Below, piece after piece: positions 44,100-55,561 of a stretch of 64,000 nt of DNA. How positions within the stretch are numbered: position 1 is the stretch's first letter; each line of letters starts with the position of its first letter. Below the pieces are notes generated by a model. The model made no database searches and was not told the DNA's origin. It was given only the letters and a program-made list of their open reading frames with translations. Position numbers and translations under genes: made by a program. This DNA is from Lolliginicoccus suaedae (GTDB lineage: Bacteria; Actinomycetota; Actinomycetes; Mycobacteriales; Mycobacteriaceae), in the NCBI RefSeq assembly GCF_008312885.1, contig NZ_VSSO01000006.1, positions 115,686 through 179,685 on the forward strand, written 5' to 3'.

Positions 44100-44545
44100 G
44101 AGAGGGCTCCTGCCTTGAGCGCGGCTGTGTTGATGCGGGTGAGGACATCGTGGAGCTCGGTGACCTGCGCCTCGGTGACGCCAAGGCTGCGCATGACGGC
44201 GGGCGGGATCTTCTCGGCTTCCGCACGGAGTGCTCGTCCCGCGCTGGTGAGGTGGACCTCGAGCTGGCGCTCATCATGCTGGCTGCGGGCCCGGGTGAGG
44301 AGTCCGGCGGCCTCGAGCCGCTTGAGCAGCGGCGAGAGCGTGGGCGAGTCGAGCTGGAGGGCTTCGCCGATGTTGCGGACCGACCGTGGCTCCTGCTCCC
44401 AGAGGGCGAGCATGACGAGGTATTGCGGGTGCGTGAGCCCCATGGGCTCGAGGAGTGGCCGATAGACGGCGAGGACGGCACGGTTGGTGACCGCGAGGGC
44501 GAAGCAGACCTGGCGGTCGAGGGCGAGCGGGTCCGGTGCGGGCAT
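44096..44545 (-). CDS. MarR-family regulator, OhrR-like
   Basis: The 149-residue winged-helix protein has the conserved N-terminal Cys14 in DRQVCFALAVTNRAVLAVYR, as in OhrR peroxide sensors where this Cys is oxidised by organic hydroperoxides. The DNA-reading helix region is LDSPTLSPLLKRLEAAGLL and the wing is RARSQHDERQLEVHLT. No ohr peroxidase lies next to it; its partner is the DUF5313 gene it overlaps. A perfect 10-bp palindrome upstream may be its own operator. Confidence 0.8.
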   Translation of the reverse strand: MPAPDPLALDRQVCFALAVTNRAVLAVYRPLLEPMGLTHPQYLVMLALWEQEPRSVRNIGEALQLDSPTLSPLLKRLEAAGLLTRARSQHDERQLEVHLTSAGRALRAEAEKIPPAVMRSLGVTEAQVTELHDVLTRINTAALKAGALS

Positions 44546-44585
44546 GCCTTAAATATAGCGCCCACTCTAATCGCGCACAACTACT

Positions 44586-44595
44586 TAGTGCACTA
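44586..44595. promoter_or_regulatory. Candidate operator of the OhrR-like gene
   Basis: TAGTGCACTA is a perfect palindrome in an unusually AT-rich stretch 41 bases ahead of the regulator's start. MarR proteins bind palindromes of this kind and usually repress themselves. Confidence 0.45.
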
Positions 44596-44677
44596 TCTAT
44601 TAGGGCACTCGTCACATGTGGTCGCTGGCCTCGTCGGCACAGGGCTCCCCTAGACGCAGGCCCCCAGCCATGAAAAA

Positions 44678-44707
44678 GAGCCGGGCACCTCGAGAGGCAC
44701 CCGGCTC
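44678..44707 (-). terminator. Terminator after the adenosine kinase-like gene
   Basis: GAGCCGGG (44678-44685) and CCCGGCTC (44700-44707) form the stem, with a further inner pairing. On the minus strand it is followed by TTTTT (44677-44673). It ends 20 bases past the stop. Confidence 0.85.
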
Positions 44708-44726
44708 CGGATCAGGCCATCAGCTG

Positions 44727-45782
<1,056 letters not shown>

Positions 45783-45852
45783 TCACGCAAGCACGCGCAC
45801 CAGGCGATGCTGCCAGCTGCCGCTCGGCGCCCGCGTGCTCGCGGCATGGCAA

Positions 45853-45883
45853 GAGGCGGCCTGACTCTTAGCCAGACCGCCTC
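45853..45883 (-). terminator. Hairpin terminator after the HesB/IscA gene
   Basis: GAGGCGGCCTG (45853-45863) and CAGACCGCCTC (45873-45883) pair with one mismatch around a 9-base loop, 17 bases past the stop on the minus strand. On that strand CTTGCC follows. Confidence 0.7.
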
Positions 45884-45900
45884 GCCACGTTCTCAGCGTG

Positions 45901-46251
45901 TCAGTTGAACGAGTCCCCGCACGCGCAGGAGCCCGTTGCGTTCGGGTTGTCGATCGTGAATCCCTGCTTCTCGATCGTGTCAACAAAGTCAATGACAGCA
46001 CCATGTAGGTACGGCTCGCTCATCCGGTCCACGGCAAGCGTGACGCCCTCCACCTCGAGGGTGTGGTCGCCATCAAGCGAGCGGTCATCGAAGAACAGCT
46101 GGTAGCGCAGGCCCGCGCAACCGCCGGGCTGCACCGCGATGCGCAGCGACAGGTCAGTGCGACCCTCCTGCTCCAGCAGCGCCTTCGCCTTCGCCGCAGC
46201 AGTGGTGGTGAGCGTCACGCCCTGGGTGGTGGTCTCGTTCTGCACAGTCAT
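45901..46251 (-). CDS. erpA: Iron-sulfur carrier protein, HesB/ErpA family (Rv2204c-like)
   Basis: The 116-residue A-type carrier has the three conserved cysteines in QPGGCAGLRY and GSCACGDSF, which hold an Fe-S cluster for transfer to apoproteins. The ATG at 46251 follows GAGGGAG; longer frames upstream lack similarity. It lies near the respiratory and lipoate synthase genes, both Fe-S users, but is transcribed alone. Confidence 0.9.
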   Translation of the reverse strand: MTVQNETTTQGVTLTTTAAAKAKALLEQEGRTDLSLRIAVQPGGCAGLRYQLFFDDRSLDGDHTLEVEGVTLAVDRMSEPYLHGAVIDFVDTIEKQGFTIDNPNATGSCACGDSFN

Positions 46252-46331
46252 GCGTTCTCCCTCGGGTCCTACAGAATTACCGTGCACATTCCGGTGCTTG
46301 ATCCAACGGTACTCCAGTTCCGGATATTCCC

Positions 46332-47462
46332 CTACCCGTCCCGAGGACCATCCGGCCCGCCCGCTCCCTGGCGGCACCGACGCGCGATCATCGCCATGGC
46401 CTCCGCCAGCGCCGCCGGGGCATCACGGATCGCAGCGCTCGCCGAACCACGCAGAGCCGCCAGCGACACTACGTCATCGAGCCCGATCCGGCGCCAATCC
46501 TGCTCGCTGAGCTCGCAGCTGCCCACCACCGCGATCACCGGCGCGCGATCCCTCCCGGTCGCCGCGAGCGACCAGCCCGCCACCTCTGCCACGACTTTCC
46601 CGGCCAGTGTCTGCGCATCCAGGCGCCCCTCGCCAGTGATCACGAGGTCTGCCGCGCCACCCCCGCGGCCTTGCTCCAGCACATCGGCCAGACCCGTCGC
46701 GCGGGCCACTAGGCGGGCGCCCGAGATCCGCTCGGCCCCCAGGGCGAGCAGGGCGGCCCCGAGCCCCCCGCCTGCCCCCGCACCCTCGCGCTTGGCCACA
46801 GCGCGCCCCTGCCCGTCGATCAGCCCCGCGCTGGCCCGGGCAAGCCGCTGCTCCAGCCGACCGACCATCCCGGCATCGGCACCTTTCTGCGGAGCGAACA
46901 CCCGAGCAGAACCGTGCGGTCCCAGGAGGGGGCTCGTCACATCGGTCGCGGCGACCAGCGCCACCCCCGCCAGCGCCTTCCGTCCAGCCTCCACCCCACC
47001 GAGCACGTCGAGCATGCCCCCGCCCCCGTCCGTGCAGGCCGTGCCGCCGAGCCCCACGACGATCGATGCAGGCCCCTGCCCGGCCGCGCGGAGCAGCAGC
47101 TCGCCCACCCCCGCGCTCGTGGCTGCCCAGGCCGAGGCGGGCGAGGGCGGGCCCTGCAGCAGGTGCAGCCCGCATGCCTGCGCGGCCTCCACATATGCCA
47201 CCGCGCCACGCGCCCTGTCCGAGTTCGCCAGCAGCCATCGGGCCCGGACGTTCCCGGCCATCGGGCCCGGCACGGTCGCCTCGAGCACCTTCCCGCCCCC
47301 GGCAGCCAGCGCGTCGATGAAACCAGGGCCACCATCTGATTGCGGGAGCGCCTGGACCCGATCGCCGGGCCGCTCCCCCAACCACGCCTCGCCCATCACG
47401 AGCGCGGCCTCGCGCGCCGAGAGCGTGCCCCCGTAGGAGTCCGGCGCCAGCACGATCCTCAT
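46332..47462 (-). CDS. Glycerate kinase (Rv2205c-like)
   Basis: The 376-residue GlxK/GarK-type protein (glycerate kinase type 1) begins MRIVLAPDSYGGTLSAREAA, the usual family N-terminus, and contains VVGLGGTACTDGGGGMLDVL and DLVITGEGRLDAQTLAGKV. It phosphorylates D-glycerate to 2-phosphoglycerate. It is divergent from the DUF3043 gene with 111 bases between starts. Position matches M. tuberculosis. Confidence 0.92.
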   Translation of the reverse strand: MRIVLAPDSYGGTLSAREAALVMGEAWLGERPGDRVQALPQSDGGPGFIDALAAGGGKVLEATVPGPMAGNVRARWLLANSDRARGAVAYVEAAQACGLHLLQGPPSPASAWAATSAGVGELLLRAAGQGPASIVVGLGGTACTDGGGGMLDVLGGVEAGRKALAGVALVAATDVTSPLLGPHGSARVFAPQKGADAGMVGRLEQRLARASAGLIDGQGRAVAKREGAGAGGGLGAALLALGAERISGARLVARATGLADVLEQGRGGGAADLVITGEGRLDAQTLAGKVVAEVAGWSLAATGRDRAPVIAVVGSCELSEQDWRRIGLDDVVSLAALRGSASAAIRDAPAALAEAMAMIARRCRQGAGGPDGPRDG

Positions 47463-47573
47463 GCCTGCCAGTATCGCTGAGCCCGGTCGCCGCAGCGCTC
47501 GTGCCCGTGGCGCTATAGGCCCGCTAGCGTGCCCTGGTTTGCCCGGATCACCGGATCGCTTACCCTAAAACCC

Positions 47574-48257
47574 GTGAAACTCTCCGGACGTGGCAGCAGT
47601 GGCAGCAATCCTGATGATCCCTCCGCGCAGGAGGGTCCTGCGCAGGAACCGTCGGCACAGCCGTCCGGGCACACTCCCGGCAAGGGCCGCCCCACGCCCA
47701 AGCGCAACGAGGCCCGCCGGGGCGCGCGCGCTCCCCTCACGCCTCCGCCGATGACGAGGGCCGAGGCACGGGCGCGCAGGAAGGCGCTCAAGGCGGAGCA
47801 GCGCAAGAAGCCGAAGATGTCCAAGGAGGAGCGCAAGCGCTTCAACGCCGAGAGCCGCTCGCGGGCCAACGAGCGCCGCGCCCGCATGATGGCCGGCGAC
47901 GAGGACTACTTGCTGCCCAGGGACCGGGGCAAGACCCGAAAGCTCGCCCGCGACTACGTCGATGCGCGCCGCAACCTGGCGGGCATGTTCATGCCGCTGG
48001 CGCTGCTGGTCCTCCTGACGTTGTTCATGCCGCCGGACATCCAGGCCGTCATCACCCTCGGCATGATGGTGTTCCTCATCTTCATGATCGTCGAGGGCAT
48101 CGTGCTCGGCAGGCAGATCAGCAACCGGGTCCGTGCCCGATTCCCGGACAGCGACGATACGGGCCTGGGCATCGGCTGGTACGCGTTCGTCCGCGCGACA
48201 CAGATCCGCCGCCTGCGGGTGCCCAAGCCGCAGGTCCGCCCCGGCGACGCGGTCTAG
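47574..48257 (+). CDS. DUF3043 membrane protein (Rv2206-like)
   Basis: The 227-residue protein has a long basic, Pro/Gly/Arg-rich N-terminus (KSKARRK-type segments such as RAEARARRKALKAEQRKK), the conserved DEDYLLPRDRGKTRKLARDY, and two adjacent transmembrane helices (about 144-162, 165-185). This is the actinobacterial DUF3043 family of unknown function. The GTG at 47574 is preferred over an upstream start as the family begins there. cobU follows after six bases. Confidence 0.85.
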   Translation: MKLSGRGSSGSNPDDPSAQEGPAQEPSAQPSGHTPGKGRPTPKRNEARRGARAPLTPPPMTRAEARARRKALKAEQRKKPKMSKEERKRFNAESRSRANERRARMMAGDEDYLLPRDRGKTRKLARDYVDARRNLAGMFMPLALLVLLTLFMPPDIQAVITLGMMVFLIFMIVEGIVLGRQISNRVRARFPDSDDTGLGIGWYAFVRATQIRRLRVPKPQVRPGDAV

Positions 48258-48263
48258 CCCGCC

Positions 48264-48788
48264 ATGCGCTGCCTGGTCCTCGGGGGCGCGCGATCCGGCA
48301 AGTCCGGGCATGGCGAGCAACTGATCTCCGACTGGGCCGCGCGCCAGCAGGTCCGCTATATCGCGACGGCACCCGATCGTCCCGGCGATGACGAATGGGC
48401 GCGGCGCGTGCAGGCACACCGGTCGAGGCGGCCCGCGCACTGGATCACCGAGCGCACCGATGACCTTGTCGAGGCGCTCGACCGTGAACCGAACACTCCC
48501 ACGATCATCGACGACCTGGGAATGTGGCTCGCGTCCGTGATCGATCGCCTCGACGCGTGGGCGGAGCCGCAGCGAGCGCGCGCCTCGATCGATGGGCTCG
48601 TCGACGCGGTGGCCCGCTACCCGGCGCCGCTGGTGCTCGTCACCCCCGAGGTAGGGATGGGCATCGTGCCCGGGACGCTGTCGGGCCGGGCATTCCGCGA
48701 CGAGATCGGGGTGTTGAACGCGCGCATCGCGGAGGAGTGCGAGAAAGTTGTCCTGGTGGTCGCGGGAATCCCGTTGCCGCTGAAGTGA
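48264..48788 (+). CDS. cobU: Adenosylcobinamide kinase/guanylyltransferase CobU
   Basis: The 174-residue protein has the P-loop [17 protein letters not shown] at residues 4-20, [13 protein letters not shown] (the His takes the guanylyl group) and IDDLGMWLA. It converts adenosylcobinamide to its GDP form in the nucleotide loop assembly of cobalamin. It starts the compact cobU-cobT-cobS set. Confidence 0.92.
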   Translation: MRCLVLGGARSGKSGHGEQLISDWAARQQVRYIATAPDRPGDDEWARRVQAHRSRRPAHWITERTDDLVEALDREPNTPTIIDDLGMWLASVIDRLDAWAEPQRARASIDGLVDAVARYPAPLVLVTPEVGMGIVPGTLSGRAFRDEIGVLNARIAEECEKVVLVVAGIPLPLK

Positions 48789-48828
48789 TCCCCGCCTGTC
48801 GCGCGGCCGGCGAGAAAGGCTCGAGCAG

Positions 48829-49893
48829 TTGACTGACCAGGAACGCCCGGACGATCCCAGCTTCTTCGATCCGATCCCGCAACCGGATCGCGAGGCGCGG
48901 CGCGCGGCCTGGCGGAGGCAGGGAGCGCTCACCAAGCCCGCTGGCTCGCTGGGCAGGCTCGAGGAGCTCTCCACCTGGATCGCGGCATGCCAGGGCCAGT
49001 GCCCGCCCGTTCCGTTCGCTCGCCCCCGCATCGTCATCTTCGCCGGTGACCACGGCATCGCCCGCCACGGTGTGTCCGCCTACCCCTCTGAGGTGACCGT
49101 GCAGATGGTGCGGAACTTCCTCGACGGAGGGGCCGCGATCAACTGCCTCGCCGAGAACGCTGGGGCCACCGTGCGTGTCGTCGACCTCAGCGTCGACGGC
49201 GACACCCCGCCCTCGGTGCGCTCGCACAAGGTCCGCCGCTCGAGCGGACGCATCGACACCGAGGACGCCATGTCCCACGACGAGGCCGTGGCGGCGGTCG
49301 CGGCGGGGCGCGCCATCGCGGACGAGGAGATCGATGCGGGCGCGGACCTGCTCATCGCCGGCGACATGGGCATCGGCAACACCACCCCGGCAACAGTGCT
49401 CATCGCCACGCTGACCCGCACCGAGCCGATCGCGGCCGTGGGCCGGGGCACCGGGATCGATGACAATGCCTGGATGGTCAAGACAGCCGCCGTGCGCGAC
49501 GCGATGCGCCGCAGCAGGATCGTGGAGCGCGATCCCATCCGGTTGCTGGCGACGAGCGCGGGCGCGGACATCGCGGCCATGGCTGGATTCCTCGCCCAGG
49601 CAGCGCTGCGCCGCACACCCGTGATCCTCGACGGGCTAGTGGTAACCGCTGCCGCGCTGGTCGCCGAGGATCTCGCGGCGGGCGCGCGCGACTGGTGGGT
49701 GGCCGGGCATCGTTCCACCGAGCCCGCGCACTCGATCGCGCTGCGGAGACTGCAGCTCGAACCGATCGTGGACCTCGGCATGAGGCTCGGCGAGGGCTCC
49801 GGCGCCGCGGTGGCGCTGCCCGTCCTCGCGGCGGCGGTATCGACCCTGGCCGGGATGGCCACCTTCGAGGAGGCCGGGGTGAGTGATCGATGA
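48829..49893 (+). CDS. cobT: Nicotinate-nucleotide-dimethylbenzimidazole phosphoribosyltransferase CobT
   Basis: The 354-residue enzyme makes alpha-ribazole phosphate for the lower ligand of cobalamin. Motifs include [38 protein letters not shown] and [15 protein letters not shown]. The start appears to be TTG at 48829, following GAGAAAGG; no ATG is nearer. Its stop overlaps cobS as ATGA. Confidence 0.92.
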   Translation: MTDQERPDDPSFFDPIPQPDREARRAAWRRQGALTKPAGSLGRLEELSTWIAACQGQCPPVPFARPRIVIFAGDHGIARHGVSAYPSEVTVQMVRNFLDGGAAINCLAENAGATVRVVDLSVDGDTPPSVRSHKVRRSSGRIDTEDAMSHDEAVAAVAAGRAIADEEIDAGADLLIAGDMGIGNTTPATVLIATLTRTEPIAAVGRGTGIDDNAWMVKTAAVRDAMRRSRIVERDPIRLLATSAGADIAAMAGFLAQAALRRTPVILDGLVVTAAALVAEDLAAGARDWWVAGHRSTEPAHSIALRRLQLEPIVDLGMRLGEGSGAAVALPVLAAAVSTLAGMATFEEAGVSDR

Positions 49894-50684
49894 GCGACCG
49901 TCGAGCTCGTGGCCGCGCGAGCAGCAATCCCACTATGGACGGGGCACGCCTGGCATTCTCGTGGCTGACGGTGCTGCCCGTGCGCGGACCGCGGCTCGTG
50001 GACCGGCAGGCAGGCGCATGGGCGATCGCGGTGACCCCGCTGATCGGCCTGGTACTGGGAATCGCCACGACGCTGCTGCTATGGGGGATGCTGGCGGTTG
50101 GCCTGCCCGCCATGCTCGCGGGAATCCTGGGGGTGGGCTTCCTCGCCCTCGCCACGCGCGGCCTGCACATCGATGGCCTCGCCGATACCGCTGATGGACT
50201 AGGGACTTTCGGGCCTCCGGACCATGCCCAGCGAATCATGCACGCCGGCGGTTCGGGGCCGTTCGGCATCGCCACCCTCGTCATCGTGCTCATCGGGCAG
50301 GGCCTGGCCCTGGGCGCGCTGGCCGGGGCCGGAATGTTCGTCGCCATCGCGGTCGCCGTCGCCGCCGGGCGGGTCGCGGTGGTCATCGCGTGCCGTCCCG
50401 GGCTGCGGGCCGCGCGTCCCGAGGGGTTCGGGGCCCTGGTCGCCGGGAGCCAGTCATGGGCGACGATCGGCTCATGGGTAGCGGCGTCCCTGTTCATCGC
50501 GACCGTCGCCGTGCCCGGCAGCCCGCTGCACGGAGTGATCGTGCTGGTGCTGGCTCTCGCCCTGGCGCTGCTCTTCGTGACGCACTGCGCCCGGCGCCTC
50601 GGCGGGATCAACGGCGATGTGCTCGGAGCAGTGCTGGAGCTGACCGTACTGATCGTCGCCGTGGGATTGCTGCTGGGAGCGTGA
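49890..50684 (+). CDS. cobS: Cobalamin synthase CobS
   Basis: The 264-residue polytopic membrane protein joins adenosylcobinamide-GDP with alpha-ribazole. It has about seven hydrophobic segments and the conserved [19 protein letters not shown] (metal-binding Asp residues). A long Arg/Ser N-terminus precedes [14 protein letters not shown] overlaps the cobT stop, and a strong hairpin starts one base after the TGA. Confidence 0.92.
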   Translation: MSDRRARGRASSNPTMDGARLAFSWLTVLPVRGPRLVDRQAGAWAIAVTPLIGLVLGIATTLLLWGMLAVGLPAMLAGILGVGFLALATRGLHIDGLADTADGLGTFGPPDHAQRIMHAGGSGPFGIATLVIVLIGQGLALGALAGAGMFVAIAVAVAAGRVAVVIACRPGLRAARPEGFGALVAGSQSWATIGSWVAASLFIATVAVPGSPLHGVIVLVLALALALLFVTHCARRLGGINGDVLGAVLELTVLIVAVGLLLGA

Positions 50685-50715
50685 GGGCCTGGCCACCTCG
50701 CGGGTGGCCAGGCCC
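50685..50715. terminator. Bidirectional terminator between cobS and ilvE
   Basis: GGGCCTGGCCACC (50685-50697) pairs perfectly with 50703-50715 around a 5-base loop. It begins directly after the cobS stop and lies 47 bases beyond the ilvE stop on the other strand, so it can serve both converging transcripts. Confidence 0.85.
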
Positions 50716-50762
50716 CTGGCTTGCTTCGTGGCCCACAGCAGGCGGGCCCAGAGCGGGCGGGC

Positions 50763-51866
50763 TCAGAGCAGCCGTTGCATCCAGCCGCGCGTGTCCTCGA
50801 ACGTGCCGCGCTGGATCCCGGTGAGGGTATCGCGCAGGGCCTGCGTCACCTCGCCCGGCTCCCCGTCAGCGATGATGTACTCGCCACCGGTGTGCTTGAC
50901 CCGGCCGACCGGGGTGATCACCGCAGCCGTGCCGCACGCGAAGACCTCGGTGATCTCGCCATTGCGGGCCTTCTTCTCGACCTCCTCGACCGAGATGCGC
51001 CGCTCCTCGACCGGGATGCCGGAGTCCTCCGCGAGGTGGATCAGGGATTCCCGCGTGATGCCGGGCAGCAGCGAGCCGGAGAGCTCGGGGGTGACGAGTC
51101 GCGCGTCCGCGCCGGAGCCGAACACGAAGAACAGGTTCATGCCGCCCATTTCCTCGATGAAGCGACGCTCGATCGCATCGAGCCACACGACCTGGTCACA
51201 GCCCTGCTCGGCGGCTTGCGCCTGGGCGAGCAAGGAGGCGGCATAGTTCCCGGCGAACTTGGCGGCACCCGTGCCACCAGGAGCTGCGCGCACGTACTCG
51301 GTGGACAGCCAGACGCTGACCGGCCGGATGCCAGCCTTGAAGTACGCGCCCGCTGGCGATGCGATGAGGAGGTACTGGTACTCCGCGGCGGGACGGACGC
51401 CAAGCCCTGCCTCGGTGGAGAACATGAACGGCCGCAGGTAGAGCGACTCCTCGCCGCCCGCTTCGGGCACCCACGCCTGATCGACAGCGAGGAGCTCCTT
51501 CAGCGAGCCGAGGAAAAGCTCGTCGGGCAGCTCGGCCATCGCCATGCGGCGCGCCGAGGAACGGAAGCGCTGGGCGTTCGCGTCGGGACGGAACGAGGCG
51601 ATGCTGCCGTCCGGCTGCCGGTAGGCCTTCAATCCCTCGAAGATGGCCTGTCCGTAGTGCAGGACCATCGCTGCTGGATCAAGGGTGATCGCGCCGTAGG
51701 GCTGCACGTGGGCGTCATGCCATCCACGCTGCCGCGTATAGCGGATCGCGACCATGTGATCGGTGAAATGCGTACCGAATCCCGGTGACCGCAGGATCTG
51801 CTCCCGATCGGCCTGTGGCCTGGGGGCGGGATGGGCGGAACGGGTGAACTCGGGCAGCGTCGTCAT
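50763..51866 (-). CDS. ilvE: Branched-chain amino acid aminotransferase IlvE
   Basis: The 367-residue class IV PLP enzyme transfers amino groups to and from leucine, isoleucine and valine keto acids. The PLP Lys lies in [16 protein letters not shown], and [15 protein letters not shown] and [14 protein letters not shown] are family motifs. ATG at 51866, 24 bases after the gcvT stop; the two form an operon, as in M. tuberculosis. Confidence 0.94.
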   Translation of the reverse strand: MTTLPEFTRSAHPAPRPQADREQILRSPGFGTHFTDHMVAIRYTRQRGWHDAHVQPYGAITLDPAAMVLHYGQAIFEGLKAYRQPDGSIASFRPDANAQRFRSSARRMAMAELPDELFLGSLKELLAVDQAWVPEAGGEESLYLRPFMFSTEAGLGVRPAAEYQYLLIASPAGAYFKAGIRPVSVWLSTEYVRAAPGGTGAAKFAGNYAASLLAQAQAAEQGCDQVVWLDAIERRFIEEMGGMNLFFVFGSGADARLVTPELSGSLLPGITRESLIHLAEDSGIPVEERRISVEEVEKKARNGEITEVFACGTAAVITPVGRVKHTGGEYIIADGEPGEVTQALRDTLTGIQRGTFEDTRGWMQRLL

Positions 51867-51890
51867 GAGCGGAAATCCTATCGCGAGAAG

Positions 51891-53015
51891 TCACTGGGTT
51901 CTCGGAGTGACAAACGGGGGCCGGACGACTTCGCAGGGAATGTGGCGTCCCCGTACGTCGACCGTCACGGTGGCGCCCGCGGTGATATCCGCGGAGGTGT
52001 CGAGGAGCGCGAGCGCGATGCCGGTTTTCAGCGTTGGTGAGAAGGTACCGGACGTGGTCGTCCCGATCACCTCGTTTTCGGCGCCCAGGACAGCCAGGCC
52101 GGGGCGCAGAACGCCCTTGCCCAGTGCCTTCAGGCCCCACGACGAGCGGACCGGACCGGCCTCGCGCTGCCGCTGCAGGACTTCCCGCCCCCAGAACGCG
52201 GGCTTGCGCCAGCCCACGGCCCACCCGCAGCGCGCCTCGACCGGGGTGATCTCGAGGGATAGCTCATGGCCATGCAGCGGGTAGCCCATCTCGGTGCGCA
52301 GCGTGTCGCGCGCACCAAGTCCGGCCAGCCGTCCACCGAGCTGCTCGGCACGATCGGCGAGCCGCTGCAAGGCAGCGCTGGCATCACCGCTCGGGAGAAC
52401 GAGCTCGTAGCCCTGCTCCCCGGTGTAGCCGGTGCGGCAGATCCGTACGGCAGAGTCGCCCGCGCCCGGCCAGGAGGCGTCCGCGAACGCCATGTACGGC
52501 ATGGTGGTGGGCAGCTCCTCGAGCTCGAGCAGCTCCGCCGCGCGCGGCCCCTGCACGGCGAGCACAGCATGGTCACGGTGCTGGTCCTGCACGCTCACCC
52601 CGGCCGGAGCGGTGGCCTCGAGGCGCCGCGCCACCTCGGAAGTGTTGGCGGCATTGGGGATGAGGAACACCTCGCTCTCGCTGACGAGGTAGGCGATGAG
52701 ATCGTCGACGACGCCACCGGTCTCGTCGCAGCACAGCGTGTACTGCGCCTTGCCGGGGCTGATGCGCTGCAGGTCGTTGCTCAGCGTGCGGTTGATGTAC
52801 TCGGCCGCGCCGGTGCCCGTGACGAGGATCTTGCCGAGATGGCTGACATCGAAGATCCCCACGGCTTCGCGGACAGCGTTGTGCTCCGCCACCACGCCAC
52901 CGTACGAGATGGGCATGGACCAGCCCGCGAACGGCGCGAAGGTGGCACCCGCGCGCTCATGGACATCGTTCGCCGGACTGGCCAGCAAGGAATTTGAGGA
53001 AGGCTCGGGACTCAC
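51891..53015 (-). CDS. gcvT: Glycine cleavage T-protein GcvT (aminomethyltransferase)
   Basis: The 374-residue protein of the glycine cleavage system releases ammonia from the aminomethyl-lipoyl H-protein to tetrahydrofolate. It has [33 protein letters not shown] and the folate-site [15 protein letters not shown]. The GTG at 53015 is chosen over an upstream in-frame codon at 53039. The gcvH and gcvP genes are not in the window, as in M. tuberculosis where they lie apart. Confidence 0.92.
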   Translation of the reverse strand: MSPEPSSNSLLASPANDVHERAGATFAPFAGWSMPISYGGVVAEHNAVREAVGIFDVSHLGKILVTGTGAAEYINRTLSNDLQRISPGKAQYTLCCDETGGVVDDLIAYLVSESEVFLIPNAANTSEVARRLEATAPAGVSVQDQHRDHAVLAVQGPRAAELLELEELPTTMPYMAFADASWPGAGDSAVRICRTGYTGEQGYELVLPSGDASAALQRLADRAEQLGGRLAGLGARDTLRTEMGYPLHGHELSLEITPVEARCGWAVGWRKPAFWGREVLQRQREAGPVRSSWGLKALGKGVLRPGLAVLGAENEVIGTTTSGTFSPTLKTGIALALLDTSADITAGATVTVDVRGRHIPCEVVRPPFVTPRTQ

Positions 53016-53151
53016 GACGTCCACGCTAGCCGGCGGCACGAGCGGTAGCCTCTAGCCACGGGGCGTCCATGGCGCGGCGCGGCCCCGCCGGGCACCCCGC
53101 CGCGCTGGCCCAGCGCACCCTATTCGCATTGATCATCCCGAGGAGCGTCAC

Positions 53152-54705
53152 GTGAGCGACAAGCCGAAGTCCACCGATACCCGGTCGACCGACCACCGGG
53201 CCACCGCCCCGGTGGTCGGCGTGGCCCGCAAGATCGCCAAGCGGCATGAGGTGGTCATCGTCGGCGTCACCCAGGGCAAGAAGTCCATCTCCGTCGATGG
53301 CGCGGACTCCGTGTGGGACAAGGACACCCAGTCCGCCGTGGTAGCTGCGCTGAAGGCGGCCGGCGCGACGGGCAAGGCCGAGCAGGTCACCCGGGTCCCC
53401 GCGCCGCAGGGCATCGCGGCACAAGCGATCCTCGGAATCGGGCTCGGCGCCACCCGCCGCGATGACATCGGCGCCGAGCAGGTCCGCCGCATCGCCGGCA
53501 CCGCCGCCCGATCCTTGACCGGCGTCGGCTCCGCCGCGACGCTGCTGCACTCGCGCGGAATCGCACCCGTGGTGGAGGGCCTCTGCCTCGGGGCCTACTC
53601 GTTCACCGAGTTCCGCTCCCCCAAGTCCGCGCCCGGCGCCAGCGCCGCTCCGCTCGGCTCCGTGGACCTCATCGTTGCCGAGGGAGGCGCCAAGAAGACC
53701 GAGAAGGCAATCGCGCGCTCCGTGGCCATCGCCGACGCTGTCGCTATCGCCCGGGACTTCGTCAACACACCGCCGAGCCACCTCTACCCGGGCGCGTTCG
53801 CCGAGCGGGCCGCCACGCTCGCCGCGAACGCCGGGCTCGACGTGGAGGTCCTCGACGAGCAAGCCCTCGAGTCCGCCGGTTACGGAGGAATCGTCGCCGT
53901 GGGCAAGGGCTCGGAGCGCAAGCCCCGCCTCGTGCGCATCGCCTACCGGGGCGGGCCGGAGAGCGGCGGCAAGACCGTATCGCTCGTCGGCAAGGGCGTC
54001 ACCTTCGACACCGGCGGCATCTCCATCAAGCCCGCCGCCGGGATGGAGAACATGACCTCCGACATGGCAGGCGCCGCGGCCGTCATCGCGACCATCCTGC
54101 TCGCCGCCCGGCTCGAGCTGCCCATCACCGTGATCGCCACCGTGCCGATGGCCGAGAACATGCCATCCGGCAACGCGACCCGCCCGGGCGATGTCATCAC
54201 CCACTACGGGGGCACCACCGTCGAGGTCCTCAACACCGACGCCGAAGGCCGGCTCATCCTCGCCGATGCCCTCGTGCGCGCCGCCGAGGATGGCCCCGAC
54301 TACATCATCGACACCGCCACCCTCACCGGTGCACAGATGGTCGCGCTCGGCACCCGCGTGCCCGGCGTGATGGGCACCGACGCGTTCCGCGACCGCGTCG
54401 CTGCGCTGTCCCAGCAGGCCGGCGAGAACGGCTGGGCGATGCCCATGCCCGCCGAGCTGCGCGCCGACCTCTCCTCGCGGGTGGCAGACCTCGCGAACGT
54501 GACCAACCACCGCTGGGGCGGAATGCTGTCCGCCTCGCTGTTCCTCAAGGAATTCGTCGCCGACGGCACCGACTGGGCACACATCGATGTCGCGGGGCCG
54601 GCGTTCAACACCGGCGGGCCGTGGGGCTACACGCCGAAGGGCGGCACCGGGGTGCCCGTGCGGACGATGCTCGCGGTCATCGAGGACATCGCCACCAACG
54701 GCTGA
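53152..54705 (+). CDS. pepB: Leucyl aminopeptidase PepB
   Basis: The 517-residue M17 metallopeptidase has the metal-binding Lys/Asp site [16 protein letters not shown] and the family signature [15 protein letters not shown]. An N-terminal macro-like domain precedes the catalytic domain. The GTG at 53152 follows GAGGAG by 7 bases. It is divergent from gcvT. Confidence 0.94.
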   Translation: MSDKPKSTDTRSTDHRATAPVVGVARKIAKRHEVVIVGVTQGKKSISVDGADSVWDKDTQSAVVAALKAAGATGKAEQVTRVPAPQGIAAQAILGIGLGATRRDDIGAEQVRRIAGTAARSLTGVGSAATLLHSRGIAPVVEGLCLGAYSFTEFRSPKSAPGASAAPLGSVDLIVAEGGAKKTEKAIARSVAIADAVAIARDFVNTPPSHLYPGAFAERAATLAANAGLDVEVLDEQALESAGYGGIVAVGKGSERKPRLVRIAYRGGPESGGKTVSLVGKGVTFDTGGISIKPAAGMENMTSDMAGAAAVIATILLAARLELPITVIATVPMAENMPSGNATRPGDVITHYGGTTVEVLNTDAEGRLILADALVRAAEDGPDYIIDTATLTGAQMVALGTRVPGVMGTDAFRDRVAALSQQAGENGWAMPMPAELRADLSSRVADLANVTNHRWGGMLSASLFLKEFVADGTDWAHIDVAGPAFNTGGPWGYTPKGGTGVPVRTMLAVIEDIATNG

Positions 54706-54778
54706 CCGCTGGAGGTGCTGCGCTGGCAAGCCGTCGGCGTGGGCCAATGCGCGGGGGCGCCGTCGGGCGCGCGCGCCG

Positions 54779-54846
54779 CAAAAGCACCGGAAACTACTAG
54801 ACGCGATAGAAGCCACGCGGGATTCCCGGTGGCTTCTATCGCGTTT
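54779..54846. repeat. Family B palindromic element, copy 2
   Basis: CAAAAGCAC at 54779 precedes a 48-bp palindrome by 20 bp. The arms ACGCGATAGAAGCCAC (54801-54816) and GTGGCTTCTATCGCGT (54829-54844) match perfectly over 16 bp and extend by a G.T and an A-T pair to 54799-54846. It lies 70-140 bases past the pepB stop. Confidence 0.9.
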
Positions 54847-54894
54847 GCGGGGGCGGCCCTGGACGGCGTTTGCGGCCCTGGACGGCGTTTGCGG
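54841..54894. repeat. Tandem array at family B copy 2
   Basis: The right arm end GCGTTTGCGG (54841) is repeated within GGCGTTTGCGGCCCTGGAC (54865-54883) and again from 54884. The unit resembles the GTTTGCTGCCCCGGAC unit at copy 1, so the arrays share an origin. Confidence 0.85.
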
Positions 54895-54942
54895 CGGCGG
54901 CCCGAAGGCTGAGCAGCCCACAGACCCGGGCCGATCGTGGCG

Positions 54943-55302
54943 CTACTCCTGGTCCCGTTCCCGCCGGGCACGCTTCTCGAGGATGCGCTGCCGCTCGTTG
55001 TAGTCCCTCATGCGTTGCGGATAACCGGTCTTCTGCACGTCATACATCGGGATGCCCAGCTTCTCGCCGACCTTCCGGGCGATCTTGGGGTTGTGGACGC
55101 GGCGGCGCGTCCATTCGCCGTCCTTGGCCACGAGCACCGCGGTCATCTCGTTGACAAAGGTAGGTGGCTCGACGAAGCCCTCCACTCCGGTGCGCGCCGC
55201 GGCCCATTCCGCGAGGTGGGCGAGGTCGCTGTCGCGCATGCCGCGCACATGCGCGCCGGCGCCGCTGCCGCGTGGTTGACGAAATCGTCCGAAGATTCCC
55301 AT
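54943..55302 (-). CDS. Conserved actinobacterial protein downstream of pepB
   Basis: The 119-residue protein begins [16 protein letters not shown] and has a central [20 protein letters not shown] and the conserved [29 protein letters not shown] in two stretches (residues about 79-108). It is often labelled oxidoreductase without evidence, since no cofactor motif is visible. The C-terminus is strongly basic. The ATG at 55302 fits better than an upstream start. Function unknown. Confidence 0.78.
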   Translation of the reverse strand: MGIFGRFRQPRGSGAGAHVRGMRDSDLAHLAEWAAARTGVEGFVEPPTFVNEMTAVLVAKDGEWTRRRVHNPKIARKVGEKLGIPMYDVQKTGYPQRMRDYNERQRILEKRARRERDQE

Positions 55303-55561
55303 ATCCCGATGCTGCCAGGAAAACCGCCCGAGCACCTACCTGTGGCAGGTAGCGCGACAACGGCACGGGCCGCCACCGGGACCGGTCGTGCGCGCGGGAG
55401 CGAGGGGTGCAAGGATGGGTCGTGGTGGACGTCATGGGATTTGCGTCGATCTGACCATCTGCCCACATAACGTCTGCGCCACAAGCAGAATAGAGATCGC
55501 CTCGCTACGGCCGCGAAGCGATCCGCCATACACCCCATCGAGCGCCGAGGAGTCGAAGGAT

